A DNA stretch of 64,000 nucleotides from Photobacterium iliopiscarium. GTDB taxonomy: Bacteria; Pseudomonadota; Gammaproteobacteria; Enterobacterales; Vibrionaceae. How positions within the stretch are numbered: position 1 is the first letter of the stretch; each line of letters opens with the position of its first letter. The translations under genes and the position numbers were made by a program. A model generated the notes under the pieces. That model saw only the letters and a list, made by a program, of their open reading frames with translations. It did no database searches and was not told the origin of the DNA. Positions 1 through 8,226 of this stretch are shown here, one piece after another. The stretch covers positions 124,001 through 188,000 of the forward strand of contig NZ_PYOO01000001.1 in assembly GCF_003026395.1 (NCBI RefSeq), written 5' to 3'.

Positions 1-1
1 A

Positions 2-124
2 CTTGCTTCTATTGCCAGTAAAAGCATTATGCCCGGTATTATTTTGCCGCTAACGGTGGTGATGTCGATCATTGGTATTCCTTTCTTTATTTATCTGATC
101 ATTAAAAAAGGGGGGCGTTTTTAA
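2..124 (+). CDS. Iron-siderophore ABC transporter permease, C-terminal end (partial)
   Basis: Only the last 40 residues are in the window. They read as a final membrane helix (SIMPGIILPLTVVMSIIGIP) followed by a short basic tail ending IKKGGRF. This matches the end of FecCD/BtuC-family permeases, whose last helix is followed by a very similar tail. The stop codon overlaps the start of the downstream ATPase gene by one base (TAATG), so the two are translationally coupled parts of one import operon. The rest of the operon lies upstream of the window. Family assignment rests mainly on the short C-terminus plus the neighbour. Confidence 0.7.
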   Translation, partial: LASIASKSIMPGIILPLTVVMSIIGIPFFIYLIIKKGGRF

Positions 125-885
125 TGGCACTTGAAATTAATGATATTTCAGTCACATTTGACGATAACGTAATCTTAGATAACTTATCCCTACCCTCCAT
201 TGCTTTAGGCGAAATGGTGGCGATTATCGGTAAAAATGGTGCTGGTAAATCAACCTTACTGCGTCATATTACCCAAAATCTACGTCAACATTCACATCAA
301 ATATTACTGCATGGAAACCCGTTAACATTAGAGAATATTGGCTACTTACCTCAAGATCACCGTATTTCAGCCACCATTACCGTGGTTGAATTATTGATCA
401 CCACGTTAAATATGGGATCACATTCTTTATTTGCTAAAGCGAACAGTGCAGAAAAAAGTTTACAATTATTAAAACAAATGGGAATTTTACATTTAGCCAA
501 TAAAGTGTGTACTGAATTATCTGGCGGTGAAAGCCAAATGGTGGGGCTTGCGCAAGCCGTTATTAACCAACCGAAAGTGCTGATACTTGATGAACCGACA
601 TCGGCGCTTGATATGCATAACCAAATGAAGCTTCTTGATTTTGTAAGAAAATACAGTCAAGAAAGCCAAGCTTGTGTATTAATGGTGATTCATGATCTTA
701 ATTTGGCCATTCAATATTCAACCAAAGTGGCCGCGTTGCACCAAGGAAAATTGTTTGCTTATGGCGATCCAATAACGACGATTACACCATCTTTAATTTG
801 GTCGGTATTTGATGTTGATTCACACGTTGCCATTATCGATGAGCGGCCGATTGTCGTTGTTAAATCATCAAATAGATCACAGTGA
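124..885 (+). CDS. Iron-siderophore ABC transporter ATP-binding protein (FecE/FepC type)
   Basis: A 253-residue ABC ATPase that would power uptake of a ferric chelate through the permease encoded just upstream. Walker A is GKNGAGKS at residues 36-43, the signature LSGGE at 132-136, Walker B VLILDE at 152-157, and the switch histidine H190 in VIHDLN. Length and order fit the FecE/FepC family. The Q-loop lies in GYLPQDHR near residue 77. The start overlaps the upstream stop by one base. The particular siderophore cannot be read from the sequence. It is the last gene of its operon; a 12-bp hairpin follows. Confidence 0.9.
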   Translation: MALEINDISVTFDDNVILDNLSLPSIALGEMVAIIGKNGAGKSTLLRHITQNLRQHSHQILLHGNPLTLENIGYLPQDHRISATITVVELLITTLNMGSHSLFAKANSAEKSLQLLKQMGILHLANKVCTELSGGESQMVGLAQAVINQPKVLILDEPTSALDMHNQMKLLDFVRKYSQESQACVLMVIHDLNLAIQYSTKVAALHQGKLFAYGDPITTITPSLIWSVFDVDSHVAIIDERPIVVVKSSNRSQ

Positions 886-893
886 GCCATTTT

Positions 894-921
894 ATTACGC
901 CTCAGTGTCCTGAGGCGTAAT
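894..921. terminator. Hairpin between convergent genes
   Basis: A perfect 12-bp inverted repeat (894-905 with 910-921, loop TGTC) lies between the convergent ABC ATPase and aspartoacylase genes. There is no long U-run on either side, so it may be a weak or bidirectional terminator. Confidence 0.6.
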
Positions 922-953
922 CGTACCTACTAATTAGCTATCACCCAAACAAA

Positions 954-1841
954 TTAACCATGGGTTTCCATCACAATTTTCTTCGCCAAAGACATCGCTA
1001 GATTATTATCATAATAAGCGGCTTCATTGATAAAATGAGGATAAGCCTCGTAATCACCTTGCCAATTCACTTCAGTGCCATCAAACAAAGTAAAGATTGG
1101 ATCACCATTACTTAGCGGTTTAAAATCATTATCTTGCACTAAGCGATGTACCATGCCGATACGCTGTCCTTGCTCATCTACAGGCAATGATAACGTTTCA
1201 TGGTAACGGAAGGCTTCATAGCTTGGAATTAACGATAAGAGTTCACCAGTATTATGTAAATGCACGAAATCAAGAATATGGGTTGCCATCTCATCCATCC
1301 AATCAAGAATATCCTGACGGATCACAGATTGCGGCTGCGGCCCAACTTCAACAATAACGCCCTGTGGTGCAATAGAACTAAGGAAATGGTTTTGTTCAAC
1401 GGGAGTATGATCTTCAAATACCACCACCGCATCAGGCATCTGCATTTTAACGTATGCCCCCATCTGACGATTAAAACTATCAGATTGCAATAAAATTAAA
1501 CAAGGCCCCATATTACTGGTGGTATTATGTAAATCGATAATAAAATCAACGCGGGCATCGCCTTTAGGACCAATCTGTTGATTAATCACTTTAGCGCGAC
1601 TCTGCTCATAACTTGCCAAATCATTATTGGCTAAGTCAGTTAAACTAAATTGACGGTTTAAATCATGGTCAACATAACGTTTATTGTCATCGTGAGCTTT
1701 AGGGTTAGCAAAGACAGTTTCAACACTAAAACTATCTCGCACTACTGCTGTTGGTTGCTGCCATTTACGTAATAAATAAATACCACTAAATTCATTTCCA
1801 TGTGTACCACCAACAATCGCTACTGTTTTTATTTTACTCAT
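954..1841 (-). CDS. Aspartoacylase / succinylglutamate desuccinylase family hydrolase
   Basis: A 295-residue zinc carboxypeptidase-fold enzyme of the ASPA/AstE family, expected to hydrolyse an N-acyl amino acid such as N-acetylaspartate. Visible key residues are the zinc ligands H14 and E17 in GGTHGNEFSG, the third ligand H105 in IIDLHNTT, the substrate arginine in DLNRQF (R63), and the catalytic glutamate E165 in VIVEVGP. The DLNR and HNT motifs favour aspartoacylase over AstE, and no other arginine-succinyl genes adjoin it, although an astB lies 42 kb away. It stands alone, convergent with the ABC operon. Substrate is inferred. Confidence 0.8.
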   Translation of the reverse strand: MSKIKTVAIVGGTHGNEFSGIYLLRKWQQPTAVVRDSFSVETVFANPKAHDDNKRYVDHDLNRQFSLTDLANNDLASYEQSRAKVINQQIGPKGDARVDFIIDLHNTTSNMGPCLILLQSDSFNRQMGAYVKMQMPDAVVVFEDHTPVEQNHFLSSIAPQGVIVEVGPQPQSVIRQDILDWMDEMATHILDFVHLHNTGELLSLIPSYEAFRYHETLSLPVDEQGQRIGMVHRLVQDNDFKPLSNGDPIFTLFDGTEVNWQGDYEAYPHFINEAAYYDNNLAMSLAKKIVMETHG

Positions 1842-1931
1842 CCTTATGCCCTAATATATTCAGTAATTGATTTCAGTGTACTGACTTTAATCACTATTGG
1901 AAGCCTCTTTGTTAGACAAAAAAGTGATTAT

Positions 1932-2381
1932 CTATCGCTGAATTGGACGGGTTTGTGCCAATTTCAAATAGGAATGAAGTTGATCATTTTTATATTCGAT
2001 GGCGGAATGAATATTAACGTAACGATTGGCATATACGGCACAACGATAACAGTTATCACCTTTAATGATTTCTATCTCGATAACACCATCAACTAATTGC
2101 CAATGTCCTTGCGTATGAAGGCGATTAAATAACGTAAATTCATCTAAAGTACCATCAGCATGTAACCGTAATTCAGTGATATAGCCAGCACTGCAAGTCT
2201 TTATCCAGTATTGTTGATAAATTTCATCGCGCTGAAAATTACGTTTAGTTTCTAACCATTGGTTCATTACAGACTGATGTTCAATACCTAATGGTGGTAA
2301 ATGATCAATATCAAGTAAGCGTACACGTTCAGTTTCACGATAAAACAACTGTAATAATTGTAACGTTTTTTTTTCAAACAT
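1932..2381 (-). CDS. Conserved hypothetical protein, 149 aa
   Basis: A soluble 149-residue protein with no signal peptide or membrane segment. The C-terminal half looks beta-rich (ITELRLHADGTLDEFTLF, then GHWQLVDGVIEIEI), with two cysteines near residue 113. I do not recognise a named family. ATG start; an AAGG lies directly next to it, closer than usual for a ribosome-binding site. It lies downstream of the convergent-free gap after arfB and is transcribed in the same direction as aspartoacylase, so the two could be co-transcribed. No function is proposed. Confidence 0.6.
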   Translation of the reverse strand: MFEKKTLQLLQLFYRETERVRLLDIDHLPPLGIEHQSVMNQWLETKRNFQRDEIYQQYWIKTCSAGYITELRLHADGTLDEFTLFNRLHTQGHWQLVDGVIEIEIIKGDNCYRCAVYANRYVNIHSAIEYKNDQLHSYLKLAQTRPIQR

Positions 2382-2565
2382 CCTTGTTCACCAACTTATT
2401 AGCTTATGTAATGCTGTTAGTAACGAGTGCTTTACCAACCGTATAATATTGTAAGATATTAATAGATAGTAACAACAACGACTAACAACAAACGCAATTA
2501 TGCAGTCAACATCACATTAAATATGCAGTGGTACATATAGCAACAATTCAGCCTGACATTTATAG

Positions 2566-2979
2566 TTACATATCTACTTTACCACGTAATTGTTTTGTCT
2601 TACCTCGTTGATTTTTCTTGTCCATTCTTCGCACTTGAGAGCCTTTGGTTGGCTTTGTTGCTCGGCGCGCTTTTTGAACCGTCATTACACTCTGAATCAA
2701 CTGTGTTAAGCGTGATAAAGCTTCTTCTCGGTTCATTTCTTGAGTACGATGTTGTTGGCTTTTTAAGACAATAACACCATCTTTTGTTATGCGACTATCG
2801 GATAACTTCAATAATCGTTCTTTATAAAATTCAGGCAAAGAAGATCGATTAATATCAAACCGTAAATGAATCGCACTTGATACTTTGTTAACGTTTTGTC
2901 CACCCGCACCTTGAGCACGAATAGCTGTTAATTCAATCTCCCAATCACCCAAACTCACAGCATTAGAAATCACTAGCAT
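2566..2979 (-). CDS. arfB: Alternative ribosome-rescue factor ArfB (YaeJ)
   Basis: A 137-residue peptidyl-tRNA hydrolase that frees ribosomes stalled at the end of truncated mRNAs. It carries the GGQ catalytic motif (G26-G27-Q28 in GAGGQNVNKV) shared with class I release factors. It lacks the codon-recognition domains, and has the lysine/arginine-rich C-terminal tail (about residues 100-137) that enters the empty mRNA channel. Length matches the E. coli protein (140 aa). Monocistronic. The alternative, a release-factor-like paralogue, is unlikely given the size and tail. Confidence 0.93.
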   Translation of the reverse strand: MLVISNAVSLGDWEIELTAIRAQGAGGQNVNKVSSAIHLRFDINRSSLPEFYKERLLKLSDSRITKDGVIVLKSQQHRTQEMNREEALSRLTQLIQSVMTVQKARRATKPTKGSQVRRMDKKNQRGKTKQLRGKVDM

Positions 2980-3124
2980 TGATATTCACCTCTTTTAATG
3001 CTGTTTTATATTTACTTTATACTACCACACTCAATACCGTAATCAGCATCAACCAAAGCAAACAACGACGTATAATATAATGACGACTTTGTTGCTCGTA
3101 CTCATCAAAATATAAATATAAAAA

Positions 3125-3154
3125 TGCCTGACCTATTTTATAATAGATCAGGCA
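3125..3154 (-). terminator. Intrinsic terminator of aphA
   Basis: Hairpin TGCCTGA...TCAGGCA (13-bp stem with one mismatch) followed on the minus strand by a TTTTTAT run, 40 bp beyond the aphA stop codon. Confidence 0.8.
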
Positions 3155-3193
3155 ATTATTATCTTAGTAAAATGCAAATATTATGCGTAACAA

Positions 3194-3913
3194 TTAGTAT
3201 TGAGAGTTAACAATAACCTCTTCACCGTAGATACCATTTTTAGCAATAGGACGGTTGGTTGAGTTAGCAGGACGCATAACACGAATACCTACAGCACCCG
3301 CATCACGTGCAGCTGTAATATCACTATCAGCATCACCGTAATATACTTTGATATTTTCAGCTTTTATGTAAGGTGTTTTAGTATTGGTTGTTTTACTCGA
3401 ACTCGCAAAAATAACTTTATTCATATGCTTAATACCAAACACATCTTTTAAATATTGCGTAGTAATTTCACATTTTGAAGGATCGCGACCAGTGATAAAG
3501 TAAATATCATCGCCACGCTTTTGGTGCATAGCAATTAACTCTTTACCAATTTGTTTTGGAATACTGAATTTTTCCCACTCACAATTCATTTTATCCCAGA
3601 ATTTCTGATCTTTTAAATAGCTAAAATTGTTTGGAGAAAAGACTTGTTTGCCACGATAGAAACCAGGGGAACTAAATAATACAGTGTCATCAACATCAAA
3701 ACCTACCGCCATTGGTGGTTTGCCTTTTAATTGTTGAGCAATTTGATCTACAGTCACCCAATGAACACTTTTAGGTTGTCCCATTTGTGTTAATTGAATG
3801 GTGCTATATCCTGTTTCAGTCGCTGGTACTTTTGGTGCAGCCATTACAGAACTAGAAACAAGACTCAAAGCAAGCAAAGAAGAAATAGTAATCGCAGTAA
3901 ATGTCTTTTTCAT
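3194..3913 (-). CDS. aphA: Class B acid phosphatase / phosphotransferase AphA
   Basis: A periplasmic HAD-family class B non-specific acid phosphatase of 239 residues, which removes phosphate from nucleotides and other monoesters. The start is set at MKKTFTA rather than the ATG six codons earlier, because it gives a normal signal peptide (KK, hydrophobic core, SSVMA cleavage near 25). The nucleophile motif FDVDDTV (D73, D75) is intact, as is the late acidic motif YYGDADSD. E. coli AphA is 237 aa. Upstream is a near-perfect CRP palindrome at 3974-3989, which fits the known catabolite control of this gene in enterics. Monocistronic with its own terminator. Confidence 0.93.
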   Translation of the reverse strand: MKKTFTAITISSLLALSLVSSSVMAAPKVPATETGYSTIQLTQMGQPKSVHWVTVDQIAQQLKGKPPMAVGFDVDDTVLFSSPGFYRGKQVFSPNNFSYLKDQKFWDKMNCEWEKFSIPKQIGKELIAMHQKRGDDIYFITGRDPSKCEITTQYLKDVFGIKHMNKVIFASSSKTTNTKTPYIKAENIKVYYGDADSDITAARDAGAVGIRVMRPANSTNRPIAKNGIYGEEVIVNSQY

Positions 3914-3973
3914 TTTAGAATCAATAATCAAAAAAATTGAATTGATAATCTAACGATTCATATTTATATATAA

Positions 3974-3989
3974 AGTGATAGTTATCACA
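3974..3989. promoter_or_regulatory. Candidate CRP site upstream of aphA
   Basis: AGTGATAGTTATCACA matches the CRP half-sites (GTGA-N6-TCAC) exactly and is centred 68 bp upstream of the aphA start. Binding is inferred from the sequence only. Confidence 0.6.
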
Positions 3990-4205
3990 TTACATTATTA
4001 TTTCATATGGAATATAAGTTTCACAAAAAGTAAACGCAAAAAAAAGCATATAACGACATAAATGAAACTTAACTAAATTTAATAACAATCACTACTTTAA
4101 ATTATTAAAAATTAACATTTAGCTGAAAAAACTTGAACTAATTTATTCTATTATTACTCTAACAAATATTCTAACCCATAAACATTTATAGTGATTGAGA
4201 ATACG

Positions 4206-4988
4206 ATGAAAAAATTACTTCTACCCCTTATGCTAGGTGCATTACTTACAGGCTGTAACGAAACAACAACAGCAAGTAATAATAGTGACTTTACTGCTCA
4301 ACAAAAAACACAAATTGAACAAATTGCAAGTCAATATATTATCAATCACCCTGATGTTTTAGTAAAAGCCTCTCAGACATTACAACAGCAACAAATGCAA
4401 GCTCAACAGGTTGAAGCTAAAAAAGTCGTCATTGCAAACGCAGACCAACTTATAAATGATAAGACGACCCCCTTCATTGGCCCTAAAGACGCTAAAGTGA
4501 ATGTCATTGAATTCTTTGATTATCAATGTATGTATTGTTCTAAAATTGCCGATACGGTTAAGCAATTAGAAGAAAAAAATCCAGATGTGAAATTCATCTT
4601 TAAAGAAACCCCTATTTTCGCATCACGCTGGGAAGCTTCAAAATATGCGGCTGATATGGGTAATTGGATTTACCAACAAAAAGGCGGCGCAACTTATGCT
4701 AAATACCATAATGCCGTATTTGCAACAGGTAAAGATGAAGGTCACTTAACCAAGAAAGATGTTAATACTATTGCGACCAGTGTTGGTGTTGATGTGTCTA
4801 AATTTGATGCCAATAATACCTTTATGAATAACTTTGAGTTATTTGGTAAGTTAGGTTTCCAAGGAACACCTGCATTAATCGTCATGCCGAGTAAAAACAT
4901 TACTACTGATAATATTACTATTATTAATGGCTACAACCCTGATGCACTTAAAAAAGCAATCAGCGATCTACAAGCTAGCACAAAATAA
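4206..4988 (+). CDS. DsbA-family thioredoxin-like lipoprotein (ScsC-like)
   Basis: A 260-residue exported thiol oxidoreductase. The start is set at MKKLLLPLM (codon 6 of the longer ORF), which gives a standard lipoprotein signal with lipobox LLTGC (C17). A helical, glutamine-rich N-terminal segment (about 30-80, with NHPDVLVKA) resembles the ScsC/Com1 oligomerisation region. The DsbA-type catalytic domain follows, with active site C108-M-Y-C111 in FFDYQCMYCSK and the cis-proline loop GTPAL near 224. It may act as a disulfide isomerase or oxidase kept reduced by the ScsB-like protein at 12.6 kb; that pairing is inference. Followed by a strong shared terminator. Confidence 0.82.
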   Translation: MKKLLLPLMLGALLTGCNETTTASNNSDFTAQQKTQIEQIASQYIINHPDVLVKASQTLQQQQMQAQQVEAKKVVIANADQLINDKTTPFIGPKDAKVNVIEFFDYQCMYCSKIADTVKQLEEKNPDVKFIFKETPIFASRWEASKYAADMGNWIYQQKGGATYAKYHNAVFATGKDEGHLTKKDVNTIATSVGVDVSKFDANNTFMNNFELFGKLGFQGTPALIVMPSKNITTDNITIINGYNPDALKKAISDLQASTK

Positions 4989-5012
4989 TCATTATTTAAT
5001 AGTAATATAAAG

Positions 5013-5044
5013 CACAACAAGACTTAATATTATGTCTTGTTGTG
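5013..5044. terminator. Bidirectional terminator
   Basis: A perfect 11-bp stem (CACAACAAGAC / GTCTTGTTGTG) with T-runs on both strands sits between the convergent DsbA-like gene and ansB. Confidence 0.85.
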
Positions 5045-5068
5045 TTTTCATTTATTTAAATATGACGA

Positions 5069-6133
5069 TTAGTAATACTGAAACATCTGCTGTACATCTT
5101 TATAGTTCTTTGTTTGCGTTAGCGATAACATTAATAAAATACGTGCTTTTTGTGGATTAAGCGTTCCTGCTGCGACGAAACCATATTTCGCATCATCAAT
5201 TTCAGCCGCTAATGTCGTAGAACCAGTAGGAACTCGTGAACTACGCACAACCATTGTCCCTTCTTTACTTGCTTTGGCTAATTCATCAAAAATAGCTTTA
5301 TACATATTACCGTTACCCACGCCCGCACTGACAATACCATCAAATTTAGCATTCACTAACGCAGTTACAGGTAACGCTGACGCATTAGAGTAATTATAAA
5401 CAATGCCTACTTTTGGTAAGGTGGTTAGCTTCGATACATCAAAATGTGTTGCTGTTGTATGATGACGCTCTGGCGCACGTTGATAAATAACATCACTATT
5501 ATGAATATAACCTAATGAACCAAAGTTAGGTGAACGGAAAGTGTCAACCGCTGTAGTATTGGTTTTTGTTACATCACGCGCATCTAACACAGTATCATTC
5601 ATTGCAACTAATACACCGCGTCCTTTTGAATCTTTATCAACAGCCGTCACAACAGCGTTATATAAATTAGCAGGACCATCAGCACTCATCGCCGTTGATG
5701 GTCGCATCGAGCCAACAAGCACAACTGGTTTATCACTTTTAATCGTCAAATCAAGGAAATAAGCCGTTTCCTCCATGGTGTCAGTACCATGAGTGACAAC
5801 AACACCATCAACATCATCTTGCGCTAATAATGCATTGATACGCTTAGATAAAGTAAGCCACACTTGATCATTCATATCTTGCGAGCCAATATTCACCACT
5901 TGCTCACCACTGACATCCGCAATTTTTGTCATTGACGGCACAGCTTTAATTAATGATTCAATACCAACTTGACCCGACGTATAAGCAGATTCTGTTGCTG
6001 ATTGTCCAGCCCCGGCAATGGTTCCACCCGTTGCTAAAATTTTGATATTAGGTAAATCGGCAGCAACAGACAACGAACTCACACACAAACCAGCAACAAG
6101 CATAGCAATACAGACAGGATTTTTATTCATCAC
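5069..6133 (-). CDS. ansB: Type II (periplasmic) L-asparaginase
   Basis: A 354-residue secreted asparaginase that converts asparagine to aspartate and ammonia. A signal peptide ends about VAA at residue 25. The mature N-terminus carries the catalytic loop ILATGGTIAG (nucleophile T35), and the second catalytic motif VVTHGTDTMEET holds the Thr-Asp pair. The C-terminal QTKNYKDVQQMFQYY is typical of type II enzymes. Length matches E. coli AnsB (348). A CRP-like site at 6234-6249 fits the CRP/FNR control known for ansB in enterics. Monocistronic, convergent with the DsbA-like gene. Confidence 0.95.
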   Translation of the reverse strand: MMNKNPVCIAMLVAGLCVSSLSVAADLPNIKILATGGTIAGAGQSATESAYTSGQVGIESLIKAVPSMTKIADVSGEQVVNIGSQDMNDQVWLTLSKRINALLAQDDVDGVVVTHGTDTMEETAYFLDLTIKSDKPVVLVGSMRPSTAMSADGPANLYNAVVTAVDKDSKGRGVLVAMNDTVLDARDVTKTNTTAVDTFRSPNFGSLGYIHNSDVIYQRAPERHHTTATHFDVSKLTTLPKVGIVYNYSNASALPVTALVNAKFDGIVSAGVGNGNMYKAIFDELAKASKEGTMVVRSSRVPTGSTTLAAEIDDAKYGFVAAGTLNPQKARILLMLSLTQTKNYKDVQQMFQYY

Positions 6134-6233
6134 TCACACCATAAGTTATATTATTAATATTTATTTATGGTATGGATAATATTATTAATAGGATATTTTT
6201 TTGCGCTAAATGTCACTCTTTATGCATAATGAA

Positions 6234-6249
6234 AGTGACCATAATCACA
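6234..6249. promoter_or_regulatory. Candidate CRP site upstream of ansB
   Basis: AGTGACCATAATCACA has both CRP half-sites with the correct 6-bp spacer, centred about 108 bp upstream of the ansB start codon. Inferred from sequence. Confidence 0.5.
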
Positions 6250-6359
6250 CAAAAGACACTTTCACTATTAATGCAAACAAAAAATAACCACAAATAAAAC
6301 ACTAACAATACGATTTAGAAAAAATATAATCACAACTTGGTAACGATATCACTAGAAAA

Positions 6360-6611
6360 CTACGAAATTGCTGTAAAAGGATCAATGCCATAGCAATCCG
6401 TTTGATACTCACCACCAACTATTTTATTAATATATTGCAATAATATTTCTCTATTTTCAGCTTCCCATACACATTGAAAGTACCCTTCATTTTCATAAAT
6501 AAATGTTGAATGCAGCAGTATCTTATTGGGTAATTCACGATCAAAAAAAGCAATACCGTTATTATTATTTTGTTGTTGATCGAGACGCTGATGTTGACTA
6601 ACAAAAAACAT
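6360..6611 (-). CDS. Small hypothetical protein, possible DUF4242-like fold
   Basis: An 83-residue protein. The ATG at 6611 is chosen because AAGG lies 8 bases before it; the longer frame uses a TTG without a ribosome-binding site. The C-terminal half (STFIYENEGYFQCVWEAENR, later ending GIDPFTAI) loosely follows the pattern of DUF4242 ferredoxin-like proteins, in which a W/Y-C-V-Y/W-E-A strand is followed by a helix and an I-D-P-T-T-A ending. That resemblance is by eye and weak. No signal peptide. An overlapping frame (6419-6667) looks like a shadow. Confidence 0.5.
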   Translation of the reverse strand: MFFVSQHQRLDQQQNNNNGIAFFDRELPNKILLHSTFIYENEGYFQCVWEAENREILLQYINKIVGGEYQTDCYGIDPFTAIS

Positions 6612-6934
6612 AACCCATGCCTTATACAATAATTATCTTGTAAGTGTAGACATAAATCCCGATGCATTTATCTATTTCATTAATTTTATAGTGCTTAAAT
6701 TAAACATTATCATCACTGATATGTTAGCAATTATTAATAAGCATTATTAAATTTACACTTTTAGTCTATTCTTTGAACGATAAATTTAATAGTGACTAAA
6801 TTATAATCGCCGAATTTTTAACAGTCACATTTTATAAGGGGTTAACAAGCATTTTACTGTATCCTAGAAGTCTTTTATGTGCTTGTCGCTATTATGCGAC
6901 CAGCTGAACAAATGCTCCTTACTTAGATATTTTT
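6612..6934. other. Intergenic region, 323 bp
   Basis: AT-rich divergent region between the small protein and the membrane protein. It holds a short hairpin GTCGC...GCGAC at about 6885-6900, just before the downstream gene. No ORF or operator is convincing. Confidence 0.4.
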
Positions 6935-8008
6935 ATGCATTTCAACCAAAATATACCCGTTCGTTTCCCTAAAGGGATTTTCGCAATGTGGAGTGTTTAC
7001 AGCTTCACAGGTGCCGCTATTCTTGCTTCAATTGTGTTTTCACTGTTGTTGTTTTTATCTATTGATGATGATCCCTTAATGAAGTTCCTTTTTGGTGGCT
7101 TAGCTGTCATTTTTGAATTAGGGAAATTTTTCGCATGGTACGAAGTTGGAGAGCGTAAAGCACGACGCAACTACAGTGGCACATTTACCGCATTTACCTT
7201 TTATGCTGTATTAGCTGCCATTTCTATCGGCGGCTCTATTGGTGGTATTAACAGTGCAACCAATAAAGCGTACAGTGAAGCTAATGTACAGCAAAGTAAA
7301 ATCAATGCATTTAATATGCAAATTCAAGCAATTGAAAAACAAATTGATCTTAACAATGTTGCGGCTGAAAAATATATCCAAATGGAACGTATCGCTTCTG
7401 GTGTTACACGAATCCAAAAAGAAAATGAAGCATTACGCAAACAGCAACAACAAATTGCGATAGAGCGTGATACAACACCGATTGTTGGTCAAGGTTCGGT
7501 ACTTGGACTGATTGATAGCCTAGCAACAACATTCAATGTCAGTAATCAAGCCGCGCAACTTGGTCTGGTTATTTTCTTGTCTGTCTTGCTCGATTTCTTT
7601 GCGGCATTTTTTGTGGGATTAATTGGTGAAGAAAATCGCTTCCGTTACCAATTCAAACGCCAACAGTTATTGTCAGTTAATGGTTATAACATGCACGACC
7701 AACCACAATTGTTAAGTCATTTTGATCCCTCAATGGTGGGCACATCATCAATCACTAATGTTGATGATGCTGACGAAATTATTATAGAAGAAATTGAACC
7801 AGAGCCACCAAAAACAGCGTATGAACAAGCGATTGAAGCGTTAACTAAAAACCAGGTTAATTGCAGTAAACGTGCTGTAAGCAAATTACTCAAACTCACA
7901 ACAGATGAAGTTGATGCTATTTTTCATCAATTGCTTGATCAAGGTATTGTGAGCAAAAAGCCTAATAATCATTATCAATGGCATGGCATACAACAACTGG
8001 CTAATTAA
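6935..8008 (+). CDS. Membrane protein with periplasmic coiled coil and C-terminal winged-helix-like domain
   Basis: A 357-residue protein I cannot name. Visible architecture: three membrane segments (about 20-42, 48-68, 80-103), a glutamine-rich coiled coil (about 108-180), a fourth membrane segment (about 205-230), an acidic linker (DDADEIIIEEIEPEPP) and a C-terminal domain (about 293-357). In that last domain, AYEQAIEALTKNQVNCSKRA and EVDAIFHQLLDQGIVSKKP resemble a FtsK-gamma-type winged helix. This suggests a membrane-anchored DNA- or protein-binding factor, but that is inference. Monocistronic, ending at a strong terminator. Confidence 0.7.
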   Translation: MHFNQNIPVRFPKGIFAMWSVYSFTGAAILASIVFSLLLFLSIDDDPLMKFLFGGLAVIFELGKFFAWYEVGERKARRNYSGTFTAFTFYAVLAAISIGGSIGGINSATNKAYSEANVQQSKINAFNMQIQAIEKQIDLNNVAAEKYIQMERIASGVTRIQKENEALRKQQQQIAIERDTTPIVGQGSVLGLIDSLATTFNVSNQAAQLGLVIFLSVLLDFFAAFFVGLIGEENRFRYQFKRQQLLSVNGYNMHDQPQLLSHFDPSMVGTSSITNVDDADEIIIEEIEPEPPKTAYEQAIEALTKNQVNCSKRAVSKLLKLTTDEVDAIFHQLLDQGIVSKKPNNHYQWHGIQQLAN

Positions 8009-8036
8009 GCGTTCTAACCCGCTTGACTAAAATTGG

Positions 8037-8066
8037 AGTCCAAAACAAGATATTTTGTTTTGGACT
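8037..8066 (+). terminator. Intrinsic terminator
   Basis: A perfect 12-bp stem (AGTCCAAAACAA / TTGTTTTGGACT) followed by TTTTC, 28 bp beyond the membrane-protein stop. Confidence 0.85.
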
Positions 8067-8226
8067 TTTCTATAGCTAAAAAAGTGTCAACACTGACAGA
8101 TAACTAAGTAATAATCAGATACAACTATCTTTCATCTTAAAAGTTTTACAAATTACAACTTATCTAAAGCACTTCACCATAATTACAGGTAAAATCGACA
8201 TACTTTTTTCAGAAACATGTTTTCTA

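Noticed and set aside
6419..6667. 82-codon minus-strand ORF overlapping the small protein at 6360-6611
   Set aside because: Cysteine/Ile-rich out-of-frame sequence without a ribosome-binding site; a shadow.
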